From positions 1 to 27,454 of the forward strand of contig JAZKZX010000016.1 in the NCBI GenBank assembly GCA_045612925.1: DNA of 27,454 bases, read 5' to 3'. The notes under the pieces were generated by a model that was not told the origin of the DNA, did not search any database, and saw nothing but the letters and a program-made list of their open reading frames with translations. A program made the translations under genes and the position numbers. How positions within the stretch are numbered: position 1 is the stretch's first letter; every line of letters starts with the position of its first letter. The stretch is from UBA1189 sp045612925. Its GTDB lineage: Bacteria > Bacteroidota > Bacteroidia > Bacteroidales > Bacteroidaceae. Below are positions 8,101 to 16,041 of the stretch, piece by piece.

Positions 8101-8247
8101 GGTGGAGAACTTCCTGGTAATGAGATACAGAGCCCTATGGCCAAAGTTATTCTCGGAGGTTTGGCGACATCGACTCTCCTCAATGGGTTTATAGTACCAG
8201 TAATGTATATGTTAACCAATAAGAAGTCACAAACTTCTGGATTATGA
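5113..8247 (+). CDS. CzcA/CusA-family heavy-metal RND efflux pump
   Basis: Inner-membrane proton-driven exporter, 1044 residues, the normal length for this family. It has an N-terminal membrane segment (~10-30), a periplasmic porter half, membrane segments ~340-500, a cytoplasmic linker ~500-540, a second porter half and a C-terminal membrane block (~870-1035). The TM4 motif at 397-412 reads IAVGSLVDDAIVDVEN. This is not the DFGxxVDGAVV form of zinc/cobalt CzcA, and it resembles the copper-type and cyanobacterial groups of the HME family more, so the metal is left open. Residues ~503-528 of the linker contain an unusual stretch (PLLGRGKGEAS) encoded by a GC-rich palindrome. The gene is 18 bases after the adaptor and 10 bases before the outer-membrane factor. 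Confidence 0.95.
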   Translation: MLNKIIRFSLHNRLLVLVASVLLMVAGVYTATTMDVDVFPDLNAPTVTVMTEAKGMAPEEVEQLVTFPIETAVNGATGVRRVRSSSTTGFSIVWVEFDWDTEIYHARQIVSEKIATVMDALPQHVGTPTLGPQSSILGEVLFVGLTADSTSLRDLRTLADWTIRPRLLATGGVAQVAVLGGEVKEYQILLDPEKMMHYDVSLGEVMEVVSGMNQNATGGTLYEYGNEYIIRGMLSTSSVDDIAHTVVKRVGESPLLLHHIAEVQIGDQRPKFGVASLRTEPAVILTVTKQPNTSTIQLTKKLDATLEDIQRELPTDVRLTTDVYRQERFINSSIDNVKSALIEGAIFVVVVLFIFLMNVRTTLISLVTIPLAFVAAILALNALGLTINTMSLGGLAIAVGSLVDDAIVDVENVYKRLRENRALPIEHRRPMLTVIYEASKEVRMPILNSTLIIIASFVPLFFLTGMEGRMLAPLGIAFIVALCASTLVALTLTPVLCSFLLGASTNESGSAMSGSPLLGRGKGEASSPVTRFFTRIYTRALSWTLAHHRVVICATVALFVVALIGFFNLGRSFLPPFNEGSFTINVATLPGISLEESDKIGRRAEELLLTISEIQTVGRKTGRAELDEHALGVNVSEIEAPFILTNRSKEELVAEVRDKLGTLPGTNIEVGAPISHRIDAMLSGTRASIAIKVFGTDLNEMYRIGNRIKSAVEGVEGAADLNVEQQVERPQLKIIPRREVMAKYGVTMPEFADMVNVLLAGEAVSQVYEGRRVFDLTLKVGDDSRATAEDIRRLIVDAGDSKVPLGQIADVVSSVGPNTINRENVERKVVVSANVAGRDLRSVVTDMRRIIEEQVELPEDYHIEYGGQFENEENASRTLLIASLFAIMVIYLLLYNQFRSLTQAAVILVNLPLALVGGVLVLWLTGSDISIPAIIGFISLFGIATRNGMLLIERYNDLLAEGYSLRDSIMHGSADRLNPILMTALTTALALIPLALGGELPGNEIQSPMAKVILGGLATSTLLNGFIVPVMYMLTNKKSQTSGL
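6658..6674. repeat. GC-rich palindrome inside the RND pump gene
   Basis: CCCCTCC, loop TCG, GGAGGGG: a perfect 7-bp hairpin, followed by CAAGGGGGAGG. It encodes part of the cytoplasmic linker and looks compositionally unlike the surrounding codons, as if an intergenic-type repeat had inserted in frame. Confidence 0.6.
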
Positions 8248-8257
8248 ATGTCGAATT

Positions 8258-9442
8258 ATGAATTATCATAGATATATAATAGCAATAGTTGCCGCATTAT
8301 CGGTGATGATAGTCAATGCACAGCATGCCCTGCTCGATAGCATTGAGACCAACAATACCACCCTCATCGCTCTGCGTGCCGAAACCGAGGCTCGCAAACT
8401 CGAAAACAGGACAGGCATAACGCTTGATGACCCTGAAGTGAGCTATAAGCGTATGTGGGAGGGAGCCGAACAATCGGGTAACCTTACAGAGTTTACCGTT
8501 GGCCAATCCTTCGACCTATCCACAGTGATGGGTTATAAGAGTCGTGCTGCCGAGAGTCAAAATCGTCTTATTGATGAAGAGTATCGCCTTGTACGTATGG
8601 ATATTCTCCTCGAAGCCCAACTTGCTTGCATTGATCTTGCTTACTATAGGGCTTTGGCCGAGGAACTTGAACGTCGTATTACTTATGCTCGTCGTGTAGT
8701 GGAGATCGAGGAATGTAGATTAGAAAGTGGTGATACCGACATGTTATCCTATAACAATGTTCTCCTGAGTCTATCAGCTCTTGAGGCTGAATGTGAGCGT
8801 GTAGCTACTGAGTGTGATGTGCTTACTACTCATCTTACTCGTCTTAATGGTGGCAAGACATTGAAAAATCTTGAAGCTATAGGCAGTATTAATAGTATGG
8901 AGCCGATATCCAACATTGACTCTTTAGTTGCTCAAGCTATGGAGTATAGCCCTATGATGGGGATTGCTCGTGTTGGATATGAGGCTGCCAGGAGCGAACT
9001 ATCTTTGGCCAAGTCTCAACACCTGCCCACTCTGTCGGCTACCTATATCAATGAACGTCATACCATTGGTGATCGTTCGCAAGGTGTAGCTATAGGTATG
9101 AGTCTTCCCCTTTGGGCCAATAAGAACCGTGTGCGCTCGGCTCGTTCTGCTCTTCAAGCGGCCGAAGCGTATGAGTCTGATACTCGACTGCAACTACAGA
9201 GTCAACTACAAGCCGACTATGTGCGTGTACAGGGATTGCAACGCACTGCTTCTCGCTATCAACAAGCTCTATCCGAGGCTAATAATACAGAACTCCTGGC
9301 TCGTGCTATGGATGAGGGATATATTTCTGTGCTAGAATATCTGCAAGGAATTGAACTTTACTACGACTATCTTGACCGTAGCTTAAGTGCTGCACGGGAT
9401 TATCAACGTGCTCTTGCCGAACTGGAGGCTTGGAAATTGTAA
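8258..9442 (+). CDS. TolC-like outer-membrane efflux protein (CzcC type)
   Basis: Outer-membrane channel of the tripartite metal pump, 394 residues. Residues 1-22 are a signal peptide ending VNA-Q. The rest follows the outer-membrane efflux protein fold: two long helical hairpins (for example residues ~95-150 and ~300-390, rich in Ala, Glu, Gln and Arg) and strand segments such as FTVGQSFDLSTVMGY and GVAIGMSLPLWANKNR. It is shorter than E. coli TolC, as CzcC-type members often are. It lies 10 bases after the pump, and the start is chosen because the signal peptide begins there. It is the third and last gene of the operon. No strong terminator follows before the ssb promoter. Confidence 0.9.
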   Translation: MNYHRYIIAIVAALSVMIVNAQHALLDSIETNNTTLIALRAETEARKLENRTGITLDDPEVSYKRMWEGAEQSGNLTEFTVGQSFDLSTVMGYKSRAAESQNRLIDEEYRLVRMDILLEAQLACIDLAYYRALAEELERRITYARRVVEIEECRLESGDTDMLSYNNVLLSLSALEAECERVATECDVLTTHLTRLNGGKTLKNLEAIGSINSMEPISNIDSLVAQAMEYSPMMGIARVGYEAARSELSLAKSQHLPTLSATYINERHTIGDRSQGVAIGMSLPLWANKNRVRSARSALQAAEAYESDTRLQLQSQLQADYVRVQGLQRTASRYQQALSEANNTELLARAMDEGYISVLEYLQGIELYYDYLDRSLSAARDYQRALAELEAWKL

Positions 9443-9458
9443 GTTAATTTTCGTACTC

Positions 9459-9489
9459 TTCGCAAAGTCATTTTTTTTTACTACTTTTG
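9459..9489 (+). promoter_or_regulatory. ssb promoter
   Basis: TACTTTTG at 9482-9489 is a good -7 element. TTCG at 9459-9462 is placed exactly 19 bases upstream and is one base off the TTTG -33 box. The start codon follows 28 bases after the -7 element. Confidence 0.7.
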
Positions 9490-9517
9490 CAGTTCATTAG
9501 TATAATAAGAAATAGTT

Positions 9518-9922
9518 ATGTCAGTAAATAAAGTTATTCTTATCGGTAATGTTGGGCGTGAACCCAATATCCGTTATATCGAGCGTGATGTTGCTGTAGC
9601 AAATGTTTCGCTTGCAACATCAGATCGTGCATATACTCTTCCTAATGGAACACAGGTTCCCGAACGCACAGAATGGCATAATCTCGTACTTTGGCGCGGA
9701 TTGGCACAGACTGTAGAAAAGTATGTGCATAAGGGTGACAAACTCTATATTGAGGGTAGCATTCATAGCCGTTCATACGACGATCAGAATGGTGTACGCC
9801 GTACAATCGTAGAAATCTGGGTTGACAATATGGAGATGCTTTCTCGTCTGCAGCAACCGGCAGCACAACCAGTGCAGCAGCCTACTCAAGCATCGGCACC
9901 TGATAGTCAGGTTCCCTTTTAG
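9518..9922 (+). CDS. ssb: Single-stranded DNA-binding protein
   Basis: Binds single-stranded DNA in replication, recombination and repair. The 134 residues hold one OB fold (1-~108), starting MSVNKVILIGNVGREP and containing WHNLVLWRGLAQTVEKYVHKG and LYIEGSIHSRSY. A short Gln/Pro-rich linker follows, then the C-terminal tip DSQVPF, the partner-docking peptide. The tip is less acidic than the DDDIPF of enterobacteria. It has its own promoter and is followed after 18 bases by gldE, an order seen in other Bacteroidetes. Confidence 0.96.
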   Translation: MSVNKVILIGNVGREPNIRYIERDVAVANVSLATSDRAYTLPNGTQVPERTEWHNLVLWRGLAQTVEKYVHKGDKLYIEGSIHSRSYDDQNGVRRTIVEIWVDNMEMLSRLQQPAAQPVQQPTQASAPDSQVPF

Positions 9923-9940
9923 TAACTAAATCGATTTGTT

Positions 9941-11293
9941 TTGGATATTTCGTCGTTATGGCATCCGATTGTTGATGCCTTCTCTGCTATTCAGTTTACA
10001 GCACCTTCAGCAGGTGTTTTGATTGCTTTGGCGTTAGCATGTTTGTTGCTCTTTTGCTCGGGCTTCGTATCTGCATCTGAAATAGCCTTTTTCTCGCTTA
10101 CTCCTTCTGATCTCAATGATATTGAGGAGGGGGATACTGTAAGTGATCGGGTTATAAGTAAACTGTTGGGGAAATCTCAGAAGTTGTTGGCAACTATACT
10201 TATTGCCAACAATTTTGTCAATATCACCATCACTGTACTTGGCAACTATGCTATGTTGGCGATGCTTGATTTTGGAGGTATCGTGTGGCTCGAGTTTCTC
10301 TTCATCTCAGTGTTGCTTACCTTTTTGTTGCTGCTCTTTGGTGAGATAATGCCAAAGTTCTACTCTTCTATCAATCCGCTCAAGTTCTGTCGTTTTTGTG
10401 CGCCAGTAATCAATGTACTTACCTATTTGCTTTCTCCCCTGTCTGCTGTATTGGTGAGTTCTACCCGTTTGGTTGCCCGCTTGCAGAAGAAACAGACTCA
10501 CAACCTCTCGGTAGATGAGTTGGAGCAAGCTCTTGAACTTACTGACAAAACAGAGCTTAGTGACGAACAGGAACTTCTTGAAGGTATCATTCGCTTCGGT
10601 GATGAAACGGCCAAAGATGTGATGACCTCACGTCTTGATATGGTAGCACTCAATATTCGTGATAGCTATAAGCAGGTGCTCAATTGTGTGGCAGAGAATA
10701 TCTATTCACGCATTCCTGTCTATTCGGGCACAATGGACAATATCAAGGGAATTCTTTATATCAAAGACCTCCTTCCTCATTTGGCCAAAGGAGAGAATTT
10801 CCGTTGGCAGACATTGATACGTCCTGCTTTCTTTGTTCCCGAGACCAAACAAATTGATGATTTGTTGAGAGATTTTCAGGCGAGTAAAGTGCATATTGCT
10901 ATTGTGGTTGATGAATTCGGTGGGACGCTTGGCTTGGTTACTCTCGAAGATGTCATTGAGGAAATTGTTGGTGAGATTAACGATGAGTACGATGAGGTAG
11001 AACGTCCTTATGTGAAACTTAATAGCAATACCTATCTTTTTGAAGCTAAGACTATGCTTTCTGAGTTTCAGCGCGAACTTGACCTTGATGACGAACTCTT
11101 CGAAGAGGTTGAGGGTGATGCTGATTCTTTGGCTGGTCTCTTGCTCGAGCTTAAAGGAGACTTTCCTGAATTGCATGAGTGTATAGACTTTCAACACTTG
11201 ACGTTTGAGGTGATGGAGATGGACGAGCGTCGTATTGTGAAGATAAAGGTGGTTGTGCACAATACTCAGAAATCAACCGAAGTAAATGCCTAA
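9941..11293 (+). CDS. gldE: GldE-like CNNM/CorC-family membrane protein with CBS pair
   Basis: A 450-residue protein of the HlyC/CorC (CNNM) family, called gldE in Bacteroidetes, where it was first named in gliding flavobacteria. N-terminal membrane segments at ~22-45, ~85-107 and ~112-160 form the CNNM transporter-type domain. A CBS pair follows at ~220-345 (VMTSRLDMVALN, then VHIAIVVDEFGGTLGLVTLEDVIEEIVGEI), and a C-terminal CorC_HlyC domain ends the protein. The start is TTG at 9941. An in-frame stop lies at 9923, and there is no ATG before the first membrane segment. The stop overlaps the next gene's start by 8 bases. Gliding is not implied, since other gld genes are not in the window. 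Confidence 0.88.
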   Translation: MDISSLWHPIVDAFSAIQFTAPSAGVLIALALACLLLFCSGFVSASEIAFFSLTPSDLNDIEEGDTVSDRVISKLLGKSQKLLATILIANNFVNITITVLGNYAMLAMLDFGGIVWLEFLFISVLLTFLLLLFGEIMPKFYSSINPLKFCRFCAPVINVLTYLLSPLSAVLVSSTRLVARLQKKQTHNLSVDELEQALELTDKTELSDEQELLEGIIRFGDETAKDVMTSRLDMVALNIRDSYKQVLNCVAENIYSRIPVYSGTMDNIKGILYIKDLLPHLAKGENFRWQTLIRPAFFVPETKQIDDLLRDFQASKVHIAIVVDEFGGTLGLVTLEDVIEEIVGEINDEYDEVERPYVKLNSNTYLFEAKTMLSEFQRELDLDDELFEEVEGDADSLAGLLLELKGDFPELHECIDFQHLTFEVMEMDERRIVKIKVVVHNTQKSTEVNA

Positions 11294-11942
11294 GTATGCT
11301 CATCATAGCATAGAAGGAGGTGGTGTGGTTATATGGCACATCACTGAGTCTTCAGAAGAGCTATATAGCTTATTAGCTACTCGACGATACGATAAACAAT
11401 TGCTTGATAAAAAGAACGAGGTACGCCGAGCTGAATGGCTTGCTGTACGCTTGATAGTAAAAGAATTATTTGGCGCAGATTGTGAGGTGGCCTATCATTC
11501 TACAGGTCGTCCTTATCTTAAGAATAGCGATGTACACATCAGCATATCTCATACCAAAGGCTATGCGGCAGTAGCTTATCATCATGTCGCTCCGATAGGT
11601 GTAGATATAGAATATGTATCATCCCGTGTAGAACGCATTGCTGACCGATTTTCCTCTCAAGAAGAATCTTCCTATATCGAATTGTATGATGCTGCTGATC
11701 GTCAGAAATATCATCTTATCAACTGGTCAGCCAAGGAGTCTTTGTACAAGTTATTTGATTCTTCCTCTATGGCAGATTTCAAGGCTGCATTTAATATTAC
11801 TCACTACTTGCTGGGAGAAAAAGGTGAGTTGTCTGCCTTAGTTCGTGGGGTGGGGCATGTGAAAGTTTGTTATAGTATGCACGCTGAATTTGTTTGTACT
11901 TGCACCCTTGATAACTCTACTATAGGCGAAGCGATGAGTTAA
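11286..11942 (+). CDS. 4'-phosphopantetheinyl transferase superfamily protein
   Basis: Moves the phosphopantetheine arm of coenzyme A onto a carrier-protein serine. The 218 residues have the Sfp-type layout: GRPYL at 74-78, SISHTKGY at 86-93, the metal-binding GVDIE at 105-109 (Asp107, Glu109) and the NWSAKESLYKL block at 146-156 with Lys150/Glu151. The start codon overlaps the end of gldE by 8 bases, so the two are translationally coupled. It could serve fatty-acid ACP or a secondary carrier; no carrier gene is nearby to decide. It is the last gene of the ssb unit. Confidence 0.9.
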   Translation: MPKYAHHSIEGGGVVIWHITESSEELYSLLATRRYDKQLLDKKNEVRRAEWLAVRLIVKELFGADCEVAYHSTGRPYLKNSDVHISISHTKGYAAVAYHHVAPIGVDIEYVSSRVERIADRFSSQEESSYIELYDAADRQKYHLINWSAKESLYKLFDSSSMADFKAAFNITHYLLGEKGELSALVRGVGHVKVCYSMHAEFVCTCTLDNSTIGEAMS

Positions 11943-11974
11943 AGCTTTGTCTTCGGATAATGGCTTAATAAAAT

Positions 11975-12010
11975 ATTTGTGGGGCGAGAAGATATTCTCG
12001 CCCCACAAAT
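11975..12010. terminator. Bidirectional terminator, 16-bp perfect stem
   Basis: Bases 11975-11990 and 11995-12010 are exact reverse complements with a GATA loop, placed between two convergent genes. On the minus strand the stem is followed by ATTTTATTAAG, so it fits best as the end of the rseP operon. On the plus strand no long T run follows. Confidence 0.85.
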
Positions 12011-12030
12011 GTATACATCGCTATTGTCTG

Positions 12031-13365
12031 TTAGAAGAAAAAGCGTATGATGTCGTTGAGGTTGGCATAAATCATAAGTGCAAAGAGAAGGACCATGCCG
12101 ATGATTTGTACGCGTTCCATAAACTTGTCGCTGGGCTTACGGCGAGTAATCATCTCGAAAAGTAAGAACATGAGATGTCCTCCGTCGAGTGCGGGGATGG
12201 GGAGGATGTTCATGAAGGCGAGCATGATGGAGATGAATGCTGTCATCATCCAGAAGCTATACCAATCCCATTGCGCTGGGAATAGACTGCCAATAGTGCC
12301 AAAGCCACCGAGCGAGCTTGCTCCCTCTTTGGTGAAGACATATTTGAAGTCGCTTACATAGCCCTTCAATGTGTTCCAACCATAGGCGATACCAGCAGGA
12401 ATAGAGGCGAAGAACCCATATTCTTTAGTGGCGGTAGTGTAGGGTAGTGCTACGGTGACGCCCATCATGAAATTAGCATCAGTGGATACTGCTATCGTAT
12501 CGGTGACTCCTGCACGATTATATACAATAGTAAGATCGTGATTTACGATGTTTCCTTCGGCTTCTTGTTGGCGTAAGAGGTTAAGTGCTGTATTGAAGGT
12601 TGTCCATGTAGATGCTGGTGTGCTATTGATGCTGATGATATGATCGCCACGGAGAAGTCCTGCACGTGCTGCAGCACCTTCTGGTATTATACTGTCGAGC
12701 ACCATGGGGTTGAGGAATTGTACAAATGGTTGTGCGTCACGTTGCAGATCAAAGAGACTAAATTCCTCAGGCATAGTTACGATGGTCTCATTTCCATTGC
12801 GAAGTACGGTTACAACTTCTGCCTCGGCTATGGCTCGGTAAAGGTCGCCATTAAAACGGTCCAGAGAGGTCTTGTTTGTACTTATGAACACATCGCCATC
12901 GCAGAAGCCTATAGCTTCAGCGCGTTCGTTAAATTCCATACCATACTTGCTTCCATTAAGAGGAATGTATGAATCGCCCCATTTGAAGAGTACCATGGCA
13001 TAGATGAAGAAGGCAAGAATAAGGTTAAAGCACACACCTCCTACCATGATGAGCATACGCTGCCATGCCGGTTTGGTGCGGAACTCCCAAGGTTGGGCTG
13101 GCTGCTTGAGTTGTTCCATGTTGAGATTCTCATCTACCATACCAGCAATCTCTACATAACCTCCAAAGGGGAGCCAGCCTACGACGAACTCGGTATTGCT
13201 ACGCTTGGGCTTATAGCGTAGGAGAGGCTTGCCGAAGAAGAGTGAGAAACGTTCTACTCGCACACCGAAGAGGCGAGCAAAGAGGAAGTGACCCAACTCA
13301 TGAATAACCACTAAGATGGTAAGTGATAGGATTACTTGAAATAATCTGATTAAAAATATTGACAT
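12031..13365 (-). CDS. rseP: RIP zinc metalloprotease RseP (site-2 protease)
   Basis: Inner-membrane protease that cuts membrane-spanning regulators and leftover signal peptides. The 444 residues carry HELGH at 22-26 within the first membrane helix, a GWLPFGGYVEIAG segment after it, a membrane helix at ~105-125, a PDZ region (~205-270, SIIPEGAAARAGLLRGDHI), the third zinc-ligand motif PIPALDGGHL near the C-terminus, and final membrane helices. It lies 50 bases after dxr, the common bacterial arrangement, and is the last gene of the minus-strand operon. The anti-sigma target in this organism is not known. Confidence 0.95.
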   Translation of the reverse strand: MSIFLIRLFQVILSLTILVVIHELGHFLFARLFGVRVERFSLFFGKPLLRYKPKRSNTEFVVGWLPFGGYVEIAGMVDENLNMEQLKQPAQPWEFRTKPAWQRMLIMVGGVCFNLILAFFIYAMVLFKWGDSYIPLNGSKYGMEFNERAEAIGFCDGDVFISTNKTSLDRFNGDLYRAIAEAEVVTVLRNGNETIVTMPEEFSLFDLQRDAQPFVQFLNPMVLDSIIPEGAAARAGLLRGDHIISINSTPASTWTTFNTALNLLRQQEAEGNIVNHDLTIVYNRAGVTDTIAVSTDANFMMGVTVALPYTTATKEYGFFASIPAGIAYGWNTLKGYVSDFKYVFTKEGASSLGGFGTIGSLFPAQWDWYSFWMMTAFISIMLAFMNILPIPALDGGHLMFLLFEMITRRKPSDKFMERVQIIGMVLLFALMIYANLNDIIRFFF

Positions 13366-13415
13366 GTGAATTAATTTATATTTTAGGAGTTATATTCTTT
13401 ATATTCTTCGACCTA

Positions 13416-14600
13416 TTACCCAATCATCTCCTCAGCCATGCGGCGTGCTATGGCATCAGTTGCTACATAGTCTTCGTAGGTGGGGGTAGCAATGAAATTA
13501 ACCTTTTGCATAGTACGCTCAATGATATCGCTCATCTGCAGGAATCCGATGCGTTCTTTGAGGAAAGCTGTTACGCATACCTCATTGGCTGCATTGAGAA
13601 TACATGCCATATTGCCACCACGCTCAAGGGCTTCGAATGAGAGCGCGAGGTTACGGAAACGTACGGGATCTGGCTGCTCGAAGGTAAGGTTGGACAATTT
13701 GGAGAAGTCAAGACGTTCAGTCGTGAGTGGTAAGCGGTAGGGATAACTGAATGCATACTGTATTGGCAACCTCATGTCGGGCGTACCGAGCTGTGCTTTT
13801 ACTGAGCCATCGGTAAATTGTACCATAGAGTGTACCACTGATTGTGGGTGTACTACCACTTCAATCTGTGAGGGGGTTACATCGAATAGCCATTTGGCCT
13901 CAATGACTTCAAATCCCTTGTTCATCATTGAAGCTGAGTCAATAGTAATCTTGGCTCCCATGTCCCAATTGGGATGCTTGAGTGCTTGCTCTCGTGTCGC
14001 ATGTTGAAGCTGCTCCATGCTCCATGTGCGGAAGGGACCTCCTGAAGCTGTGAGCAAAAGTTTCTCTATGGGATTGTTGCCTTCGCCTGCTAAGCATTGG
14101 AATATGGCTGAGTGTTCTGAATCAACAGGAAGTAGAGGTACGCGATGTTCAATGGCCAATTGAGTAACCAATTCGCCTGCCACTACGAGTGTTTCCTTGT
14201 TTGCCAATGCTATAGCTTTTCCGGCTCGTATAGCATTCATTGTAGGGCGTAAACCAGCATAACCTACCATTGAGGCCAGCACCATATCAATAGGCTCTGC
14301 AGTCACCACATCGGCAAGAGCATCAGCGCCAGCATATACCTTTATTGGGAGATCGTCCAATGCATCACAGAGAGTCTTATAGTGTAATTCATTGGCGATA
14401 ACCACTACGTCGGGCATAAACTTACGCGCTTGCTCAATAAGTAAGTTGACATTATTTCCTGCTGTGAGCGCATATACCTCATAGAGGTCGCTATGTTCTT
14501 CGATAACTTGTAAAGCTTGTGTGCCTATTGAACCTGTCGACCCCAGTATGGCAATTTGTCGTTTACGCTGTGTATCGGTGTTGTTGATGTAGTTATTCAT
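13416..14600 (-). CDS. dxr: 1-deoxy-D-xylulose 5-phosphate reductoisomerase
   Basis: Converts DXP to methylerythritol phosphate with NADPH, the committed step of the MEP isoprenoid pathway. It has the NADPH loop GSTGSIG near the N-terminus, LANKETLVVAGELV, the metal/substrate region PVDSEHSAIFQCL, and SGGPFR. The chosen start (MNNYINN, 14600) gives 394 residues, normal for the family. The frame is open further to 14663, but that would run back into the upstream gene and add a tail with no family match. It starts 7 bases after the M23-like gene. Confidence 0.96.
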   Translation of the reverse strand: MNNYINNTDTQRKRQIAILGSTGSIGTQALQVIEEHSDLYEVYALTAGNNVNLLIEQARKFMPDVVVIANELHYKTLCDALDDLPIKVYAGADALADVVTAEPIDMVLASMVGYAGLRPTMNAIRAGKAIALANKETLVVAGELVTQLAIEHRVPLLPVDSEHSAIFQCLAGEGNNPIEKLLLTASGGPFRTWSMEQLQHATREQALKHPNWDMGAKITIDSASMMNKGFEVIEAKWLFDVTPSQIEVVVHPQSVVHSMVQFTDGSVKAQLGTPDMRLPIQYAFSYPYRLPLTTERLDFSKLSNLTFEQPDPVRFRNLALSFEALERGGNMACILNAANEVCVTAFLKERIGFLQMSDIIERTMQKVNFIATPTYEDYVATDAIARRMAEEMIG

Positions 14601-14607
14601 AGGTGTG

Positions 14608-15474
14608 TCAGAATGAAATGTATTGTGTTGGATTGAGGGCTGTACCCTTGTGCCATAACTCAAAGTGTAAATAGGGAGTATCCATTTTATTTCCCTGCAT
14701 GCCTGCTATACCCAGCACCTCGCCAGCCTTGACTTTCATGCTTTCACTTATGAGTGTGGCGCTTAGATGCTTGTACACCGTGACAAGATTTCCTACATGT
14801 TGAACCACGACGACATATCCATTGTTGGCAGTGTATCCACTCATAAGAATAGTGCCATCAAGTACGGCACATACATTGCGGTCGTTGGTCGCAGCTATGT
14901 CTACTCCGAAATGCTGTTCTTCGGCATTGAAGTGTGCTGCTAACATACCTCTCATGGGTGGGTAAAAGTGCAAATCCTCCATCTCGCTTTTGTGCAAGGT
15001 TTGTGAGGTTAGGTTATATTTCTCTGCCTCTTCGTATTTGCGCGCAAACTCTTTTTCACGCTCTGTGCGCTCCATGAGGTCTTCGCTTCTCAATATCGTG
15101 AGCGAGTCTATGGTACTTACTGAATCTATTTTTACCTCTCCACGCAAGATATCCTGTATGTTCATTACATAGAGTCTATGCCTATTCATCGCATCGCTTA
15201 AGGAATCGATGCGTAGCGATGATTCCACTATTTGCCTACGCACATCGGGACTCACATAACCAGGCATGAGACGCTTGAGTGGTGAGTAGAATAGCAGTAG
15301 AGTGGTAATGCCAGCAATAGCTATTACGAGAGCTAATACATACAAACTGATAATAAATCGGGATGTAGATATACGACGTTCTATATCCTTACCTCCGCGC
15401 TGGGTGTATATGACATCATAACGGCGGAAGTATTGTTCCCAAAAGCCCTCTTTATCTCTTTTTTTCTTGCTCAT
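14608..15474 (-). CDS. Membrane-anchored M23-family (LytM-like) protein, one catalytic His replaced
   Basis: An envelope protein of 288 residues: cytoplasmic basic segment, one membrane helix at ~40-63, a helical region (~75-160) and a C-terminal LytM/M23 domain (~170-288). The zinc ligands His188, Asp192 (HFGVD) and His270 are present, as is the YKHL histidine (His236). The motif normally reading HxH is YLHFE: Tyr268 stands where active M23 enzymes have a catalytic His, one base (CAT to TAT) away. It could be a weak enzyme or a non-enzymatic activator, like EnvC-type proteins. It sits between rimM and dxr in a conserved-looking envelope operon. A -7-like element lies just before its start. 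Confidence 0.88.
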   Translation of the reverse strand: MSKKKRDKEGFWEQYFRRYDVIYTQRGGKDIERRISTSRFIISLYVLALVIAIAGITTLLLFYSPLKRLMPGYVSPDVRRQIVESSLRIDSLSDAMNRHRLYVMNIQDILRGEVKIDSVSTIDSLTILRSEDLMERTEREKEFARKYEEAEKYNLTSQTLHKSEMEDLHFYPPMRGMLAAHFNAEEQHFGVDIAATNDRNVCAVLDGTILMSGYTANNGYVVVVQHVGNLVTVYKHLSATLISESMKVKAGEVLGIAGMQGNKMDTPYLHFELWHKGTALNPTQYISF

Positions 15475-15480
15475 CAGTCA

Positions 15481-15488
15481 CAAAGGTA
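15481..15488 (-). promoter_or_regulatory. Possible internal -7 element before the M23-like gene
   Basis: TACCTTTG on the minus strand ends 6 bases before the ATG at 15474, so a transcript from it would be nearly leaderless. No good -33 box is seen 19-21 bases upstream, so a chance match is possible. Confidence 0.35.
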
Positions 15489-15525
15489 TGAAAAACGTAT
15501 TGTTTATCCCTTTTCATTTAGGTTA

Positions 15526-16041
15526 TTATAACAATCCGTCAGGTAAATTAAACTTTATTAATCGTTTGTCATGGTCTATGTCTTCAATAAAGGCCTCCTG
15601 CGCAGGTATGAGCATTTCCTCTCCATTGGGGCGCTCTACCACGAACAATGTATTTATCGTGCTTTCATCTACATCGACCAACTCTCCTAAGTGTCCATGT
15701 GTGATATCTTCGGTATCAAAGCCGATGAAATATTGCCAGCTATATTCTCCATCTTCTGACTCTTCGGCATATGATTTAGGGAAGTATACCTCTTTGTTGG
15801 TAAAGATTGATGCTGCCTCATTGGTGTCAATATGCTCAAACTTAATAAGCGCTACGCTATCGCTCTTAAAGCGGTATTCTTCAATGAAGAAAGGGACCAA
15901 TATACCATCCATAGAACATATGAGGTAGGGACAGTCGGTGCGGTCAAATATATCGTCAGTGAATGCCATGGCCATCTCCCCCTGCACACCATGTGTACGG
16001 GTAAACTTGCCAATGCAGTATACTTCTTCGGGACGTATCAT
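15526..16041 (-). CDS. rimM: Ribosome maturation factor RimM
   Basis: Binds ribosomal protein S19 and helps mature the head of the 30S subunit. The 171 residues have the RimM N-terminal domain (GKFTRTHGVQGEMAM, then FEHIDTNEAASIFTNKEVYFP at ~80-110) and the C-terminal PRC-barrel (IGFDTEDITHGHLGELVDV to IPAQEAFIEDIDHDKRLIKFNLPDGLL). Its ATG overlaps the murA stop by 4 bases (ATGA type), so translation is coupled to murA. Confidence 0.95.
   Translation of the reverse strand: MIRPEEVYCIGKFTRTHGVQGEMAMAFTDDIFDRTDCPYLICSMDGILVPFFIEEYRFKSDSVALIKFEHIDTNEAASIFTNKEVYFPKSYAEESEDGEYSWQYFIGFDTEDITHGHLGELVDVDESTINTLFVVERPNGEEMLIPAQEAFIEDIDHDKRLIKFNLPDGLL

Noticed and set aside
13359..13640. Frames antisense to dxr, rseP, murA and the RND pump
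   Set aside because: All lie opposite genes with full-length domain matches and show no independent start or domain evidence.
14601..14663. Upstream extension of dxr
   Set aside because: It would overlap the M23-like gene, and the extra 21 residues do not match the family. MNNYINN at 14600 gives the normal length.
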